Shown: in pieces, positions 43,631 to 52,417 of the stretch
Numbering within the stretch: position 1 is the stretch's first letter
Layout: every line of letters begins with the position of its first letter
Assembly: GCA_947503925.1 (NCBI GenBank)
Contig: CANNFQ010000001.1
Location: forward strand, 434,001 to 498,000
Length of the DNA stretch: 64,000 bases
From: an uncultured Paracoccaceae bacterium
GTDB lineage: Bacteria > Pseudomonadota > Alphaproteobacteria > Rhodobacterales > Rhodobacteraceae
Direction of reading: 5' to 3'
The notes under the pieces: model-generated
The model's database searches: none
Told to the model about the DNA's origin: nothing
What the model saw: the letters and a program-made list of their open reading frames with translations, nothing else
Position numbers and translations under genes: made by a program

Positions 43631-45385
43631 CTAGACCATCACCGCCCCGTCGGATTTGATCGCATTGGCCACGTCCGCATTTTCCCCCAGCAGCATCTCA
43701 TTATGCGGCTTGCCCGACGGGATCATGGGGAAGCAGTTTTCGTGCTTTTCCACCAGACAGTCGAACAGGACCGGGCCATCGTGATTGATCATTTCCATGA
43801 TCGCATCGTCCAGATCATCAGGGTTGTCGCAGATGATACCCTTGGCCCCGAACGCCTCGGCCAGTTTGACGAAATCAGGCAGGGATTCTGACCAGCTGGA
43901 GGAATAGCGTTCCCCATGCAGCAATTCCTGCCATTGCCGCACCATGCCCAGCCGTTCGTTGTTCAGGATGAATTGTTTCACGGGCAGGCGGTATTGCATG
44001 GCGGTGCCCAGTTCCTGCATATTCATCAGCCATGAGGCTTCGCCCGCGACGTTGATCACAAGCGCGTCGGGATGACCCATTTGCACACCGATCGAGGCGG
44101 GGAAGCCATAGCCCATGGTACCCAAGCCCCCGGAGGTCATCCAGCGGTTGGGATCCTCGAACCCCAGATATTGCGCGGCCCACATCTGGTGTTGCCCAAC
44201 CTCGGTACAGATATAGCGGTCGTGCTTTTTGGTCAGTTCCTCAAGCCGCGACAGTGCGTATTGCGGTTTGATGACTTTGCCTTCCTGTTTGAAGGACAGG
44301 CAGTCGATTTTCTTCCATTCATTGATCTGGTGCCACCATTTGGTGACATTCTCCTTGTCCGTCTTGCGGCCACGGGATTTCCAGACGTTCAACAGGTCTT
44401 CCAACACATGGGCGCAGTCACCAAGGATTGGGATGTCGACCTTGATCACCTTGTTGATGGAGGATGCGTCGATATCGATATGCGCTTTGGTCGAGCCCGG
44501 GCTGAACGCATCCAGCCGCCCGGTGATCCGGTCGTCGAACCGCGCACCGATATTGATCATCAGGTCGCAGTCATGCATGGCCATATTGGCCTCGTACAGC
44601 CCATGCATGCCCAGCATGCCGATCCAGTTGTCACCAGATGCCGGATAGCTGCCCAGCCCCATCAGAGTGGAAGTGATCGGGAAGCCGGTGGCAGCCACCA
44701 GTTCACGCAGCAGCTGGCTGGCGGCGGGGCCAGAGTTGATCACGCCGCCGCCGGTGTAGAAGACGGGCCGTTTCGCTGTTTCCATGGCCTTGGCCAGTTC
44801 GGTGATCATCTCCATATCGCCTTTGACCTGTGGGGCGTAATGGGTTTCGACCTGCCGTGCCTCGGTATATTTGCCGGTGGCGAATTGCACATCCTTGGGG
44901 ATGTCGATGACAACAGGGCCGGGGCGGCCGGATGTGGCGATATGGAACGCCTCATGCATCACGGAGGCCAGTTTATCCGTCTCTTTCACCAGCCAGTTAT
45001 GTTTGGTGCAGGGTCGGGTGATTCCGACGGTATCGGCCTCTTGAAACGCATCTGATCCGATCATGAAGGTCGGGACCTGCCCGGTCAGCACGATGATCGG
45101 GATGCTGTCCATCAGCGCATCGGTCAGACCGGTCACCGCGTTCGTGGCGCCGGGTCCAGATGTGACCAGTGCAACGCCGGGTTTGCCGGTGGCCCGCGCG
45201 TATCCTTCGGCGGCGTGAACGGCGCCTTGTTCATGGCGCACCAAAACATGCTGGATGTGGTTTTGCTGAAAAATCTCGTCATAGATCGGTAGGACGGCGC
45301 CACCGGGGTAACCAAATACGACGTCCACGCCCTGATCTATCAGAGCTTGTACGACCATTTTTGCGCCCGTCATGGCTTTTGTCAT
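43631..45385 (-). CDS. ilvI: acetohydroxyacid synthase large subunit
   Basis: Catalytic thiamine- and FAD-dependent subunit, 584 residues, condensing pyruvate to acetolactate or acetohydroxybutyrate. It has the thiamine-activating Glu in LVRHEQGAVHAAEGYAR, the GRPGPVVIDIPKDVQ segment, and the TPP motif in GMVRQWQELLHGERYSSSW. The preceding leader holds an attenuation peptide (45478-45525) and terminator, so it is probably controlled by supply of charged branched-chain tRNAs. IlvB and IlvI are equivalent names here. Confidence 0.96.
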   Translation of the reverse strand: MTKAMTGAKMVVQALIDQGVDVVFGYPGGAVLPIYDEIFQQNHIQHVLVRHEQGAVHAAEGYARATGKPGVALVTSGPGATNAVTGLTDALMDSIPIIVLTGQVPTFMIGSDAFQEADTVGITRPCTKHNWLVKETDKLASVMHEAFHIATSGRPGPVVIDIPKDVQFATGKYTEARQVETHYAPQVKGDMEMITELAKAMETAKRPVFYTGGGVINSGPAASQLLRELVAATGFPITSTLMGLGSYPASGDNWIGMLGMHGLYEANMAMHDCDLMINIGARFDDRITGRLDAFSPGSTKAHIDIDASSINKVIKVDIPILGDCAHVLEDLLNVWKSRGRKTDKENVTKWWHQINEWKKIDCLSFKQEGKVIKPQYALSRLEELTKKHDRYICTEVGQHQMWAAQYLGFEDPNRWMTSGGLGTMGYGFPASIGVQMGHPDALVINVAGEASWLMNMQELGTAMQYRLPVKQFILNNERLGMVRQWQELLHGERYSSSWSESLPDFVKLAEAFGAKGIICDNPDDLDDAIMEMINHDGPVLFDCLVEKHENCFPMIPSGKPHNEMLLGENADVANAIKSDGAVMV

Positions 45386-45424
45386 TTTTCTCGCGTCCTT
45401 CGCGTCAGTGTTTTCGTTCAGTCA

Positions 45425-45451
45425 CAAAAAAACCCCCGAGGATGTCGGGGG
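45425..45451 (-). terminator. ilvI attenuator terminator
   Basis: On the minus strand CCCCCGA and TCGGGGG pair around a 5-base loop and are followed by a run of eight T. It lies between the leader peptide and the ilvI start, so it must be bypassed for ilvI expression. CCCATGCGC (minus strand, 45459-45451) abuts its 5' arm and is complementary to GCGCATGGG within the leader peptide gene. Confidence 0.8.
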
Positions 45452-45477
45452 CGCATGGGATCGTTATGGTTTTACCG

Positions 45478-45525
45478 TTACCGGCCCATGCGCTGTTTTC
45501 CTACGATTAGTACGACGTTATTCAT
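45478..45525 (-). CDS. ilv operon leader peptide
   Basis: Fifteen-codon frame encoding MNNVVLIVGKQRMGR, with five consecutive branched-chain codons (Val-Val-Leu-Ile-Val). AAGGAAC stands six bases before the ATG. It is 17-odd bases from the predicted start of transcription and is followed by a terminator hairpin. This is the arrangement of a classic attenuation leader: ribosome stalling at the V-V-L-I-V codons would favour the antiterminator. Confidence 0.8.
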   Translation of the reverse strand: MNNVVLIVGKQRMGR

Positions 45526-45548
45526 CGGTGTTCCTTTGCGTAGCGCGA

Positions 45549-45576
45549 ACTTAATCTGCGTCTGCAGGGGGGTCAA
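45549..45576 (-). promoter_or_regulatory. predicted ilvI promoter
   Basis: On the minus strand TTGACC (45576-45571) and TTAAGT (45554-45549) with a 16-base spacer. The leader peptide begins about 24 bases downstream of the -10 element. Confidence 0.6.
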
Positions 45577-45724
45577 CACCACAAGGTGGAGAAAATGTCG
45601 CTATACGGCAGAAAATCGCAACTTTATTTCGGGTGATGCTTGTTTGGTGAAACTTGGCCAAGGCTGCTTTGCGTCAATCTGGCGGTGGAATGACGGATGT
45701 ATGCCGCCATTCCACATGATGTTG

Positions 45725-46363
45725 TTAGTTTATCTGATAGGCCCCCTGGCCACGCTTTGCCTGATTTGCGGATGTGTGCAGCACCAGATGCACCACCGTA
45801 AACACCGTCGCTAAAACCAGCGCATAAACCCCGAGGATTTGCAGCATCGGTACGTCGAAATTCAACTGCGGCATGTTGGCAATGAAGAGTGGCCCGAACC
45901 ATGACACGCAGGAGATGATCCCCGCGCTGACCAGCAGGTGCTGTTGCTTGCGCGTTGTCCCCTGCAACATCGTTTTACCCATCTGACCCTTAAGAAAGGG
46001 CAGGACGGTTCGGTGGATAAAGTAGCCATTGGTCGTCAGGATCACAACGATTGCCATCTTCGCCCAAACCTTGTCATTGGTCAGATTGATCGGCTCATAC
46101 GCCCAGTAGAACAGCAGAAACCCAAGCCCGGTGATCCATAGCAGCCGTAATCCTGCCGCCACGATGTCAGAGCAGAAGCTGATGAAATCGAAATTCTGTT
46201 TGGTAATGACTCGTCCCGGCAGATATTGCAGGATCATCAGGTCCAGCAACATGGCCGCGCCCAACCCAAGCGCCAAGCCGATGAAGTGAACAATCCGCAA
46301 GATGTTGCGCGTCATTTGTTCTGGATCGCTTGTCAGTGCAAGCATCAGTTCTGAGAGATTCAT
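45725..46363 (-). CDS. integral membrane protein of unknown function
   Basis: Protein of 212 residues with about five hydrophobic helices (approximately 18-45, 58-84, 90-108, 128-152, 160-186). Histidines sit in or near the helices (RIVHFIGLALGLG, TNGYFIHRTVL, VVHLVLH), which might bind haem or metal, but no family is recognised. The start at 46363 (MNLSELM) is preferred over a TTG twelve bases upstream. Single gene. Confidence 0.7.
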   Translation of the reverse strand: MNLSELMLALTSDPEQMTRNILRIVHFIGLALGLGAAMLLDLMILQYLPGRVITKQNFDFISFCSDIVAAGLRLLWITGLGFLLFYWAYEPINLTNDKVWAKMAIVVILTTNGYFIHRTVLPFLKGQMGKTMLQGTTRKQQHLLVSAGIISCVSWFGPLFIANMPQLNFDVPMLQILGVYALVLATVFTVVHLVLHTSANQAKRGQGAYQIN

Positions 46364-46780
46364 ATTCGTCCCCAAGTCCTGTCAGAAGGGCCCCATCTTC
46401 TGACAATTGAGTGGTGTGGGTACCGTATTGGGACACACGTGAACTCGCTAACGTGGAACAGACCCCTATCTAGGAGCGACAGATATTAACCGATCAAGCG
46501 TCTTGACTTGCGCCCCTTGGAATAAGCGGATTTTCGCCGATCACGTGCCTGTTACCCTGCCAAATATGGCAAAGTGCTTGGTGCCAATTTGTTACTTTAA
46601 CGCTACGTCAATCATTTTTCAGGAAAAAATCGGATCGAATCGTTTTGCTAGGTGTTCTGAAAAAGGTCTAATTTCCGACAAATTTTATGCGAAAAACCGC
46701 CTATCGCTTGCGATCCATGACGTTTGGGTCAAGCAGATCAGCGCAACTACCTGTGGTTGAAACGCGTCCAAATCGCGTGA
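46364..46780. other. AT-rich intergenic region
   Basis: This 417-base stretch between the membrane protein and the desaturase is more AT-rich than its surroundings. TGCCAAATATGGCA at 46558-46571 is an imperfect palindrome. An open frame at 46503-46760 has no ribosome site and non-native codon use; I do not call it. No RNA gene was recognised. Confidence 0.4.
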
Positions 46781-47707
46781 TTAGTTGCTATCTTGAGGCG
46801 GCGTTTCCGACTGCCCGATGAACGGATGCTGTACGGGTTGTTTGACCGCAAAGGCGAACCGTTTGGCGATATCGCGATAGCCCAGAAACAACGTGTTTTC
46901 ATTCGCCGATAGGAATTGCTGCCGCCGCTCTGCATAAAGTGCGGGCAGGTCGTACCACGGGGTGCGTGGGTTGGCGTGGTGGACGATATGCAGGTTGTTG
47001 TTGAGGTAGAGCAGGGCGAGTACCGGGTGCGCCTCAACAATGGCAGAACGCGCGCCGACATTCTCAGCCGCCTGATGTTCGGCATAGGCGCGCATCGCGG
47101 TCAGCGAAAGGGCGGGGTAGACCACGCAAAGGAAATAGACCCAAAGCGGCATCTGAAAGACCATTGTCAGGACGTAAACCATCGGCACAAGCCCAATCGC
47201 GTGCAGCGCCCAGGCGGTGCGCACGCCGGGCTCTCCCGCGCGCAGGCGTTGCTGTTCAGTCCGTGCAAAGCCAATGATCGTTAACGTTGGCCCGATCAGC
47301 AACCGCCCAACAAATGTGTTATTCAGCGCAAATATATGCCGCTGAAAATCATTCATCCGACACACGTCATTTTCGCACCAAAAATAGCTTTCGGGGTCTT
47401 CAAACGGGTCGGTCAGGTGTTCGTCATGGTGGTGTTGCAGATGCAGGTCGCGGTAGCGCCGGAATGGAAAGATGACAGCCAAGGGCAGGCTGACCAACGC
47501 CTCGTTCAGATATGGCCACGGGGTCGGGTGGTCATGGATCGCCTCATGCTGGAGGGATGTATGAAACGCCGCGAGGAGGGGCAGGGCAAGCAGAGCCGGA
47601 AGCCAGAATACTGTTGTCCAGAGAAGCCCAGCAGCGATCCAGAGCCCGTAACATCCAATGATCAGGGCAAATGTCGCCCACTCGCCACGCAGAAAATCGG
47701 TCTTCAA
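46781..47707 (-). CDS. membrane fatty-acid desaturase-type protein
   Basis: Di-iron membrane desaturase or hydroxylase of 308 residues. The three histidine boxes are in HEAIHDHP, HLQHHHDEH and HIVHHANP, set between hydrophobic helices. The substrate may be a phospholipid acyl chain or another lipid; related roseobacter proteins include beta-carotene-type and acyl enzymes, so I do not name it further. The only sensible start is TTG at 47707, with AAGGA seven bases upstream. Confidence 0.85.
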   Translation of the reverse strand: MKTDFLRGEWATFALIIGCYGLWIAAGLLWTTVFWLPALLALPLLAAFHTSLQHEAIHDHPTPWPYLNEALVSLPLAVIFPFRRYRDLHLQHHHDEHLTDPFEDPESYFWCENDVCRMNDFQRHIFALNNTFVGRLLIGPTLTIIGFARTEQQRLRAGEPGVRTAWALHAIGLVPMVYVLTMVFQMPLWVYFLCVVYPALSLTAMRAYAEHQAAENVGARSAIVEAHPVLALLYLNNNLHIVHHANPRTPWYDLPALYAERRQQFLSANENTLFLGYRDIAKRFAFAVKQPVQHPFIGQSETPPQDSN

Positions 47708-47797
47708 ACCCGGTCCTTTTCACTATTTCAGGGAATCGCACGGGCAACCCGCTCACGACTGCGTGATCGTGAGCGGAGAATGGATTTCGGTCAAGTT

Positions 47798-48667
47798 TTA
47801 TTCCTCTGCTGGTTTGATCTTGTCCCATGTCTGCGTGTCAAAATCGGATGCAGCATGCCGTTCGCGCAGCTGTTTGCTGTCATCCCCCCACGCCCGGTTC
47901 ACCATCTTGCCGCGCTGGAATGCAGGGCGGGCATAGATTGCATCTGCCCAGCGGTTCACATGTTCATAGGAGGCCACATCAAGGAACTCTGCCGCTTCAT
48001 AGACCAGCCCTTTGACCAACGCCCCATACCACGGCGCTGTTGCCATATCGGCGATGGTGTAGTCTTCGCCCGCCAAAAATTCCCTGTCCGCAAGGTTCCG
48101 GTCCAATACGTCCAGCTGGCGCTTCGCCTCCATCGTGAAACGGTTGATCGGGTATTCGAATTTTTCGGGGGCATAGGCGTAGAAATGGCCAAATCCGCCA
48201 CCCAGATAGGGGGCTGATCCTTGTAACCAGAACAGCCAGTTCAGTGCCTCTGTCCGGCTTTTGGCATCTGTCGGCAGGAAGGCCCTGAATTTTTCCGCAA
48301 GATAAAGCAGGATTGCCCCGCTTTCGAAAACACGGTTCCCGGCACTATGATCCATCAGGGCAGGGATCTTGGAATTGGGATTGATGTCAACAAAGCCGCT
48401 GCCGAACTGGTCGCCTTCCTGAACATTGATCAGCCAGGCGTCATATTCGGCGTCATGCCCGGCGGCGAGCAGCTCCTCCAACATGACTGTGACCTTGACC
48501 CCGTTGGGGGTTGCGAGCGAGTAGAGCTGCAAAGGGTGTTCGCCCCTTTGCAAGGCTTTGTCATGGGTGGCCCCGGCGATAGGGCGGTTGATGCTGGCAA
48601 ACTGGCCCCCATTTTCGGCGTCCCAGGTCCAGATTTTCGGCGGGGTGTAGGCGGGGATATCAGTCAT
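47798..48667 (-). CDS. yghU: glutathione S-transferase family protein, YghU type
   Basis: Disulphide-bond oxidoreductase of the glutathione transferase superfamily, 289 residues, close to E. coli YghU. The Nu-class pattern is visible: GEHPLQLYSLATPNGVKVTV, the thioredoxin-like domain with NPNSKIPALMDH and FESGAILLYLAEKF, then the helical domain (LNWLFWLQGSAPYLGGGFGH). Such enzymes reduce organic hydroperoxides and bind two glutathiones. The start at 48667 follows the family N-terminus (MTDIPAYTPPKIW). Confidence 0.92.
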   Translation of the reverse strand: MTDIPAYTPPKIWTWDAENGGQFASINRPIAGATHDKALQRGEHPLQLYSLATPNGVKVTVMLEELLAAGHDAEYDAWLINVQEGDQFGSGFVDINPNSKIPALMDHSAGNRVFESGAILLYLAEKFRAFLPTDAKSRTEALNWLFWLQGSAPYLGGGFGHFYAYAPEKFEYPINRFTMEAKRQLDVLDRNLADREFLAGEDYTIADMATAPWYGALVKGLVYEAAEFLDVASYEHVNRWADAIYARPAFQRGKMVNRAWGDDSKQLRERHAASDFDTQTWDKIKPAEE

Positions 48668-49010
48668 TTTCGTTCCTTGTTTCTGTCTGATTGATCGCAA
48701 ACAAGCCTGCCTTCACCGCCGAACACAATGCACAATTGCGATAGATCGTTTGTGCGTTGCTTGAGACCAGGAGCCCCTGTTCACGCGGTGGACCGGCGGC
48801 CAGGCGGTATTTTGCGGATGATAGGTGGTGTATTTAACTTAATATGTATGGGAAAATCAGATTGGACGGGTTTCTTATTCAACTATCTGATTTCGTGCAT
48901 AAAAATAGCTTGAACGGTTTGTCTTATTTTGGGCAATTCGTCAACATTTTGCCTTTTTCGTCATGGATAGTATCGCTATCGGAAACCAAAAAAGAATGAG
49001 GATTTATGCA
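48668..49010. other. divergent regulatory region with inverted repeats
   Basis: This 343-base gap lies between yghU (-) and the LysM gene (+). AAATCAGAT (48854-48862) and ATCTGATTT (48885-48893) are perfect 9-base inverted arms separated by 22 bases. GCACAA and TTGTGC also face each other near 48731-48757. These look like regulator sites rather than terminators. Confidence 0.45.
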
Positions 49011-50132
49011 ATGACAACACGGATCACGACGCGCCCCGGCACTCGGCCCGTGGCACAGTTGGTTCCAGGTATTGCCGGCGTGGTCGCCAGTCTGGCGCTA
49101 GGCGTTGGTTTGCTTCCCATGTTCACGACCGCTGCCGCGGCACAGCAGCTGTGCACCGAATATAAGATTGTCTCTGGCGATACGCTGAGCGGGGTTGCAA
49201 AAAAAGCTGGGGTCCGTGGTGGTTTTCAGGTTCTGTATAACGCCAATACTGGGGTTTTGAGCGATCCTAACATTGTCGAGGTCGGGCAAGTCTTGCAAAT
49301 CCCGTGCGCCGATGGATCACTGCCACAGAACGCGACGACTGAAACTGCGGCTGCCGTCCGTCCGTCCACACCTGCACCTGCGGTCAGCCGTCCGCTGCGG
49401 ATTGTGACTTCGACCGGTTATGCCCCTTTCACAGATGAGGATCTGCCGGGGGGCGGATTGATCACGCGGATGGTCAACCGCTCAATGGAGCTCGGCAATG
49501 CCGATCAGGAATATACGCTGCTATTTATCAACGATTGGGGGGCACATTTGGACGTCCTCTTGCCAACGGGCGCAGCTGACATGGTTTTCCCCTGGTTCCG
49601 GCCGGATTGCAGCAAAGTTGAAAACCTGTCACCCGCCAGTGCCTACCGCTGTACAGATTTCAATCACTCAGAGCCATTCTACGAAGCATTGGTCGGCTAC
49701 TACACGATCAAGGGCGGCGCCTTTGAAGGTGCAACAAGCTACAGCGACCTGATTGGCGCACGCCTGTGTCGACCAGAATCCTGGTTTACTTTCGACCTTG
49801 AGGCAGAAGAACTCATGCCACCGAATGTTGAATTGGTTCGCCCCGTTCCAGTGGACGGATGTTGGCAGTTGCTGATGGATGGTGAGGTTGACATCATCAG
49901 CCTTGAGGCTTTGCCTGCCGAAGAGGGTGCGCGCGAATTGGGGTTCTCTGATCGGGTTGCCAAACTAGAAAGTTTGACATCCGCACAGACGCTGCACGTA
50001 TTTGTGTCCAAGGATAACCAACTTGCCAATGACGCCCTGCCAATCATCAATGCCGGTTTACAGCAGCTACGGACATCTGGTGAATGGTTCAATATCGTGC
50101 GTGAAGGAATCAAGGAAACGATCGAGAACTGA
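49011..50132 (+). CDS. LysM domain fused to solute-binding (SBP_bac_3-like) domain
   Basis: Exported protein of 373 residues combining two modules. A long signal or anchor segment (VPGIAGVVASLALGVGLLPM) precedes a LysM domain at about 51-98 (YKIVSGDTLSGVAKKAGV to VGQVLQIP), which binds peptidoglycan. Residues about 125-373 resemble periplasmic amino-acid-type binding proteins (RIVTSTGYAPFTDEDLPGG, NDWGAHLDVLL, MDGEVDIISLEALPA). The second part has cysteines that could pair. ATGs at 48963 and 48996 are alternatives; 49011 has AGGA upstream. No permease is adjacent, so it may be a wall-tethered sensor or scavenger. Confidence 0.82.
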   Translation: MTTRITTRPGTRPVAQLVPGIAGVVASLALGVGLLPMFTTAAAAQQLCTEYKIVSGDTLSGVAKKAGVRGGFQVLYNANTGVLSDPNIVEVGQVLQIPCADGSLPQNATTETAAAVRPSTPAPAVSRPLRIVTSTGYAPFTDEDLPGGGLITRMVNRSMELGNADQEYTLLFINDWGAHLDVLLPTGAADMVFPWFRPDCSKVENLSPASAYRCTDFNHSEPFYEALVGYYTIKGGAFEGATSYSDLIGARLCRPESWFTFDLEAEELMPPNVELVRPVPVDGCWQLLMDGEVDIISLEALPAEEGARELGFSDRVAKLESLTSAQTLHVFVSKDNQLANDALPIINAGLQQLRTSGEWFNIVREGIKETIEN

Positions 50133-50154
50133 TCGACACGGGTTGTTGAATGCG

Positions 50155-50188
50155 AAGGCCCTTGGTCACCCAGACCGAGGGCCTTTTC
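50155..50188 (+). terminator. terminator after LysM fusion gene
   Basis: AAGGCCCTTGGTC and GACCGAGGGCCTT form a 13-position stem (one mismatch) with a 5-base loop and a TTTT tail, 22 bases after the stop. Confidence 0.85.
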
Positions 50189-50235
50189 TATAGAGCGAAA
50201 GTCAGAAAGATCTGCAGCACGAATTCTAACGTCCT

Positions 50236-50868
50236 TTAGATGCCTGTCCCCTGCAGGACGCCGTGTTCCAGCGCATAGCGCGTCAGGCCCGCCGTAGAAC
50301 TGATGCCCAACTTGCGTTTAATGTTGTTACGATGCGTCTCGACGGTCCGCACCGATATATTCAGCCTGTTGGCCACATCCTTGTTGGAATGCCCCTGTGC
50401 CAATTCCAGCAAGATCATCTGTTCGCGGTTGGTCAATGTTTCGCGACCGTCGCTGATCTTTGGTTGCAGTGATCCTTTTGCGCCGGTGCAAAGATATTCG
50501 CCTCCCTGCATCACAGTATCGATGGCCGTTCGTATTTCATCAGTCGGCACATCCTTGAGGATATAGCCCTTTGCTCCATGACTGAGCGCGGTTGAAATAT
50601 ATTCGGGGCTGTCATGCATCGAAAGGATAACGATTCGGGTTTCGGGCCGTGTCTCTAGTATCATTTCGGTGGCGATCAGGCCTGACAGACCCGGCATGTT
50701 CAGGTCGAGCAGAATGATATCGGGGGCCAGTTCGTTGACCCGGTCCACCGCCTCTTGCCCGTTATTGAGCGTGCCGACCACATCGATATCGTCATAGGTT
50801 TCAAGGATGGCTTCGATCCCATCCGTCACCATGGGATGATCGTCAACGATCAGGACGCGGATTGTCAT
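50236..50868 (-). CDS. NarL/LuxR-type response regulator
   Basis: Two-component regulator of 210 residues. The receiver domain has the acidic pair VLIVDDHPMV (D9, D10), the phosphorylated Asp in IILLDLNMPG (D55) and Lys in GYILKDVPTDE. The C-terminal LuxR helix-turn-helix is LTNREQMILLELAQGHSNKD with VRTVETHRNNIKRKLGI. It overlaps the upstream kinase gene by 4 bases and is surely its partner. The likely target is the divergent TRAP operon. Confidence 0.94.
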   Translation of the reverse strand: MTIRVLIVDDHPMVTDGIEAILETYDDIDVVGTLNNGQEAVDRVNELAPDIILLDLNMPGLSGLIATEMILETRPETRIVILSMHDSPEYISTALSHGAKGYILKDVPTDEIRTAIDTVMQGGEYLCTGAKGSLQPKISDGRETLTNREQMILLELAQGHSNKDVANRLNISVRTVETHRNNIKRKLGISSTAGLTRYALEHGVLQGTGI

Positions 50869-52286
50869 GCGCTTTCCTTTTTGGGTTGGGCCGTTGTTTT
50901 TTGCGGGCTGAGCATATGCGTGAGCGGGACCTGCGCCTCGATCACTGTGCCAGTGTCGGAGGACAGGATCCGCAATGCGCCGCCCAGTTGTTCGATACGC
51001 TCCTGCATGTTGCGCAGCCCCAGCCCGCTGGACCGCTTTGCCGGTTGCGGCCAGATCATGCCCTTGCCGTTGTCGACCACTTTCAGCATCGCCCCTTTGC
51101 GATGCCCTTTGAGAGAGATTCCAACATTGCTGGCTTCGGCATGTCGTTCGACATTTGTCAGCGCCTCTTGCGCGATCCGGTAAAGTGCGATGCGCGCTTC
51201 TTCGTCCAATCGGTTACGAAACACAACCGTTTCAAATTCGCAATTGATGCCGGTGCGTTTGCTGAAATCATCAGTCAGCGCTTGCAGGGCAGGGCCCAGC
51301 CCCAGATCATCCAGCACGCCGGGGCGCAGATCGCGGCTGATCCGCCGAACCTCCTGAATGGCAGAGCCAAGCCCGTCGATGCCTTTGTTCAGGCTGTCGC
51401 TTGGCCCCATTTTGCGTCGCGCCACCTCTAGCGCGTAGCGCACCCCAACAAGCATCTGGCTGATCCCGTCATGCAGTTCGCGCGCCACCCGGCCGCGTTC
51501 TTCCTCTTGGGTGTCGATGATCCGTTGTGTCAGATCTTTTAGCTTGGCATCCGCCAGCCGCCTTTCGCGGATGTTCAGAAACATACCGGTGGTAAAGACC
51601 CCGATCAGCGCGGCGATGGCGATGGCGACGATGTAGACAGATGTCCGCCTGATCCGCGTCTCCACATCTGCGCGCGCCACGGCGACATTTTCCAGCACGT
51701 CGTCGATAAAGACCCCAGTGCCGATGACCCAGCGCCAATCCTGAAGCCCGTTGACATAGACGATGATCCGTTCATTGGCCCCGGTCGATGGTTTGGGCCA
51801 ATCAAAGCTGTGATACCCACCGCCGGTGCGGGCGATGCGGATCAGTTCATCTGTAATTGACGCGCCGTTGACGTCCTTTAACCCGGTCCAGTTTTTACCG
51901 ATCAGGAAGGTTTGGCGCGGGGCGACGAGGTTATTGCCATCGTAATCGAAGACAAAGAAATAACCGTCCTGCCCGTAAAGCATAGCTGACAGTTCCCGGG
52001 TTACGGCCAGTTTTGCCCGTTCATCATCGGGGGCCGCCCGTCCATAGGTGTTCACAAAGGCTGTCCGGGCGATAGACAGGTAGTTCTTGAGCTCTGCCCG
52101 TTTGGTTTCGATCAGCTGTGTCTCAAGCGCCTGAATTTCGCGTTCGGCCAATTGCCGCGATTCAGCCGTCACGACTAGAAAAATAAGGAACACGGCCATG
52201 ATCAATGGCAGTGTGGCCAAAAGAAAAACCTTTTGGCCATAGGTTATGCTGATGTTGTCGCGCAATCGCGAGAGGAACCCGAACAT
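50865..52286 (-). CDS. sensor histidine kinase with Cache domain
   Basis: Membrane kinase of 473 residues. Two helices (about 20-40 and 215-238) flank a periplasmic single-Cache domain (about 45-205; GQDGYFFVFDYDGNNLVAPR and WRWVIGTGVFIDD), a type that senses small carboxylates in other kinases. The HisKA_3 phosphorylation site is His272 in VARELHDGISQMLVGVRYAL. The ATPase domain shows RIAQEALTNVERHAEA, VVDNGKGM and SSGLGLRNMQERI. It forms a kinase-regulator operon divergent from the TRAP genes. Confidence 0.94.
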   Translation of the reverse strand: MFGFLSRLRDNISITYGQKVFLLATLPLIMAVFLIFLVVTAESRQLAEREIQALETQLIETKRAELKNYLSIARTAFVNTYGRAAPDDERAKLAVTRELSAMLYGQDGYFFVFDYDGNNLVAPRQTFLIGKNWTGLKDVNGASITDELIRIARTGGGYHSFDWPKPSTGANERIIVYVNGLQDWRWVIGTGVFIDDVLENVAVARADVETRIRRTSVYIVAIAIAALIGVFTTGMFLNIRERRLADAKLKDLTQRIIDTQEEERGRVARELHDGISQMLVGVRYALEVARRKMGPSDSLNKGIDGLGSAIQEVRRISRDLRPGVLDDLGLGPALQALTDDFSKRTGINCEFETVVFRNRLDEEARIALYRIAQEALTNVERHAEASNVGISLKGHRKGAMLKVVDNGKGMIWPQPAKRSSGLGLRNMQERIEQLGGALRILSSDTGTVIEAQVPLTHMLSPQKTTAQPKKESA

Positions 52287-52380
52287 GGGCCAAGCGATAC
52301 GCGGGAATCACTTGCGAATCAAATATCAACCGGGTGTTGTGATGCAGGGTGGAGATGTGTGTTAGCGTATAAACCATGGC

Positions 52381-52401
52381 CACAATTGGTAATAAATTGT
52401 G
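52381..52401. repeat. short inverted repeat upstream of TRAP operon
   Basis: CACAATT and AATTGTG are perfect 7-base arms around a 7-base centre, 17 bases before the 16-bp palindrome. Possible second regulator site. Confidence 0.4.
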
Positions 52402-52417
52402 ACAAAACCGTGTTTTC

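Noticed and set aside
46503-46760. 85-codon frame in the AT-rich gap
   Set aside because: No ribosome site, atypical codon use and no recognisable features; more likely chance in an intergenic region.
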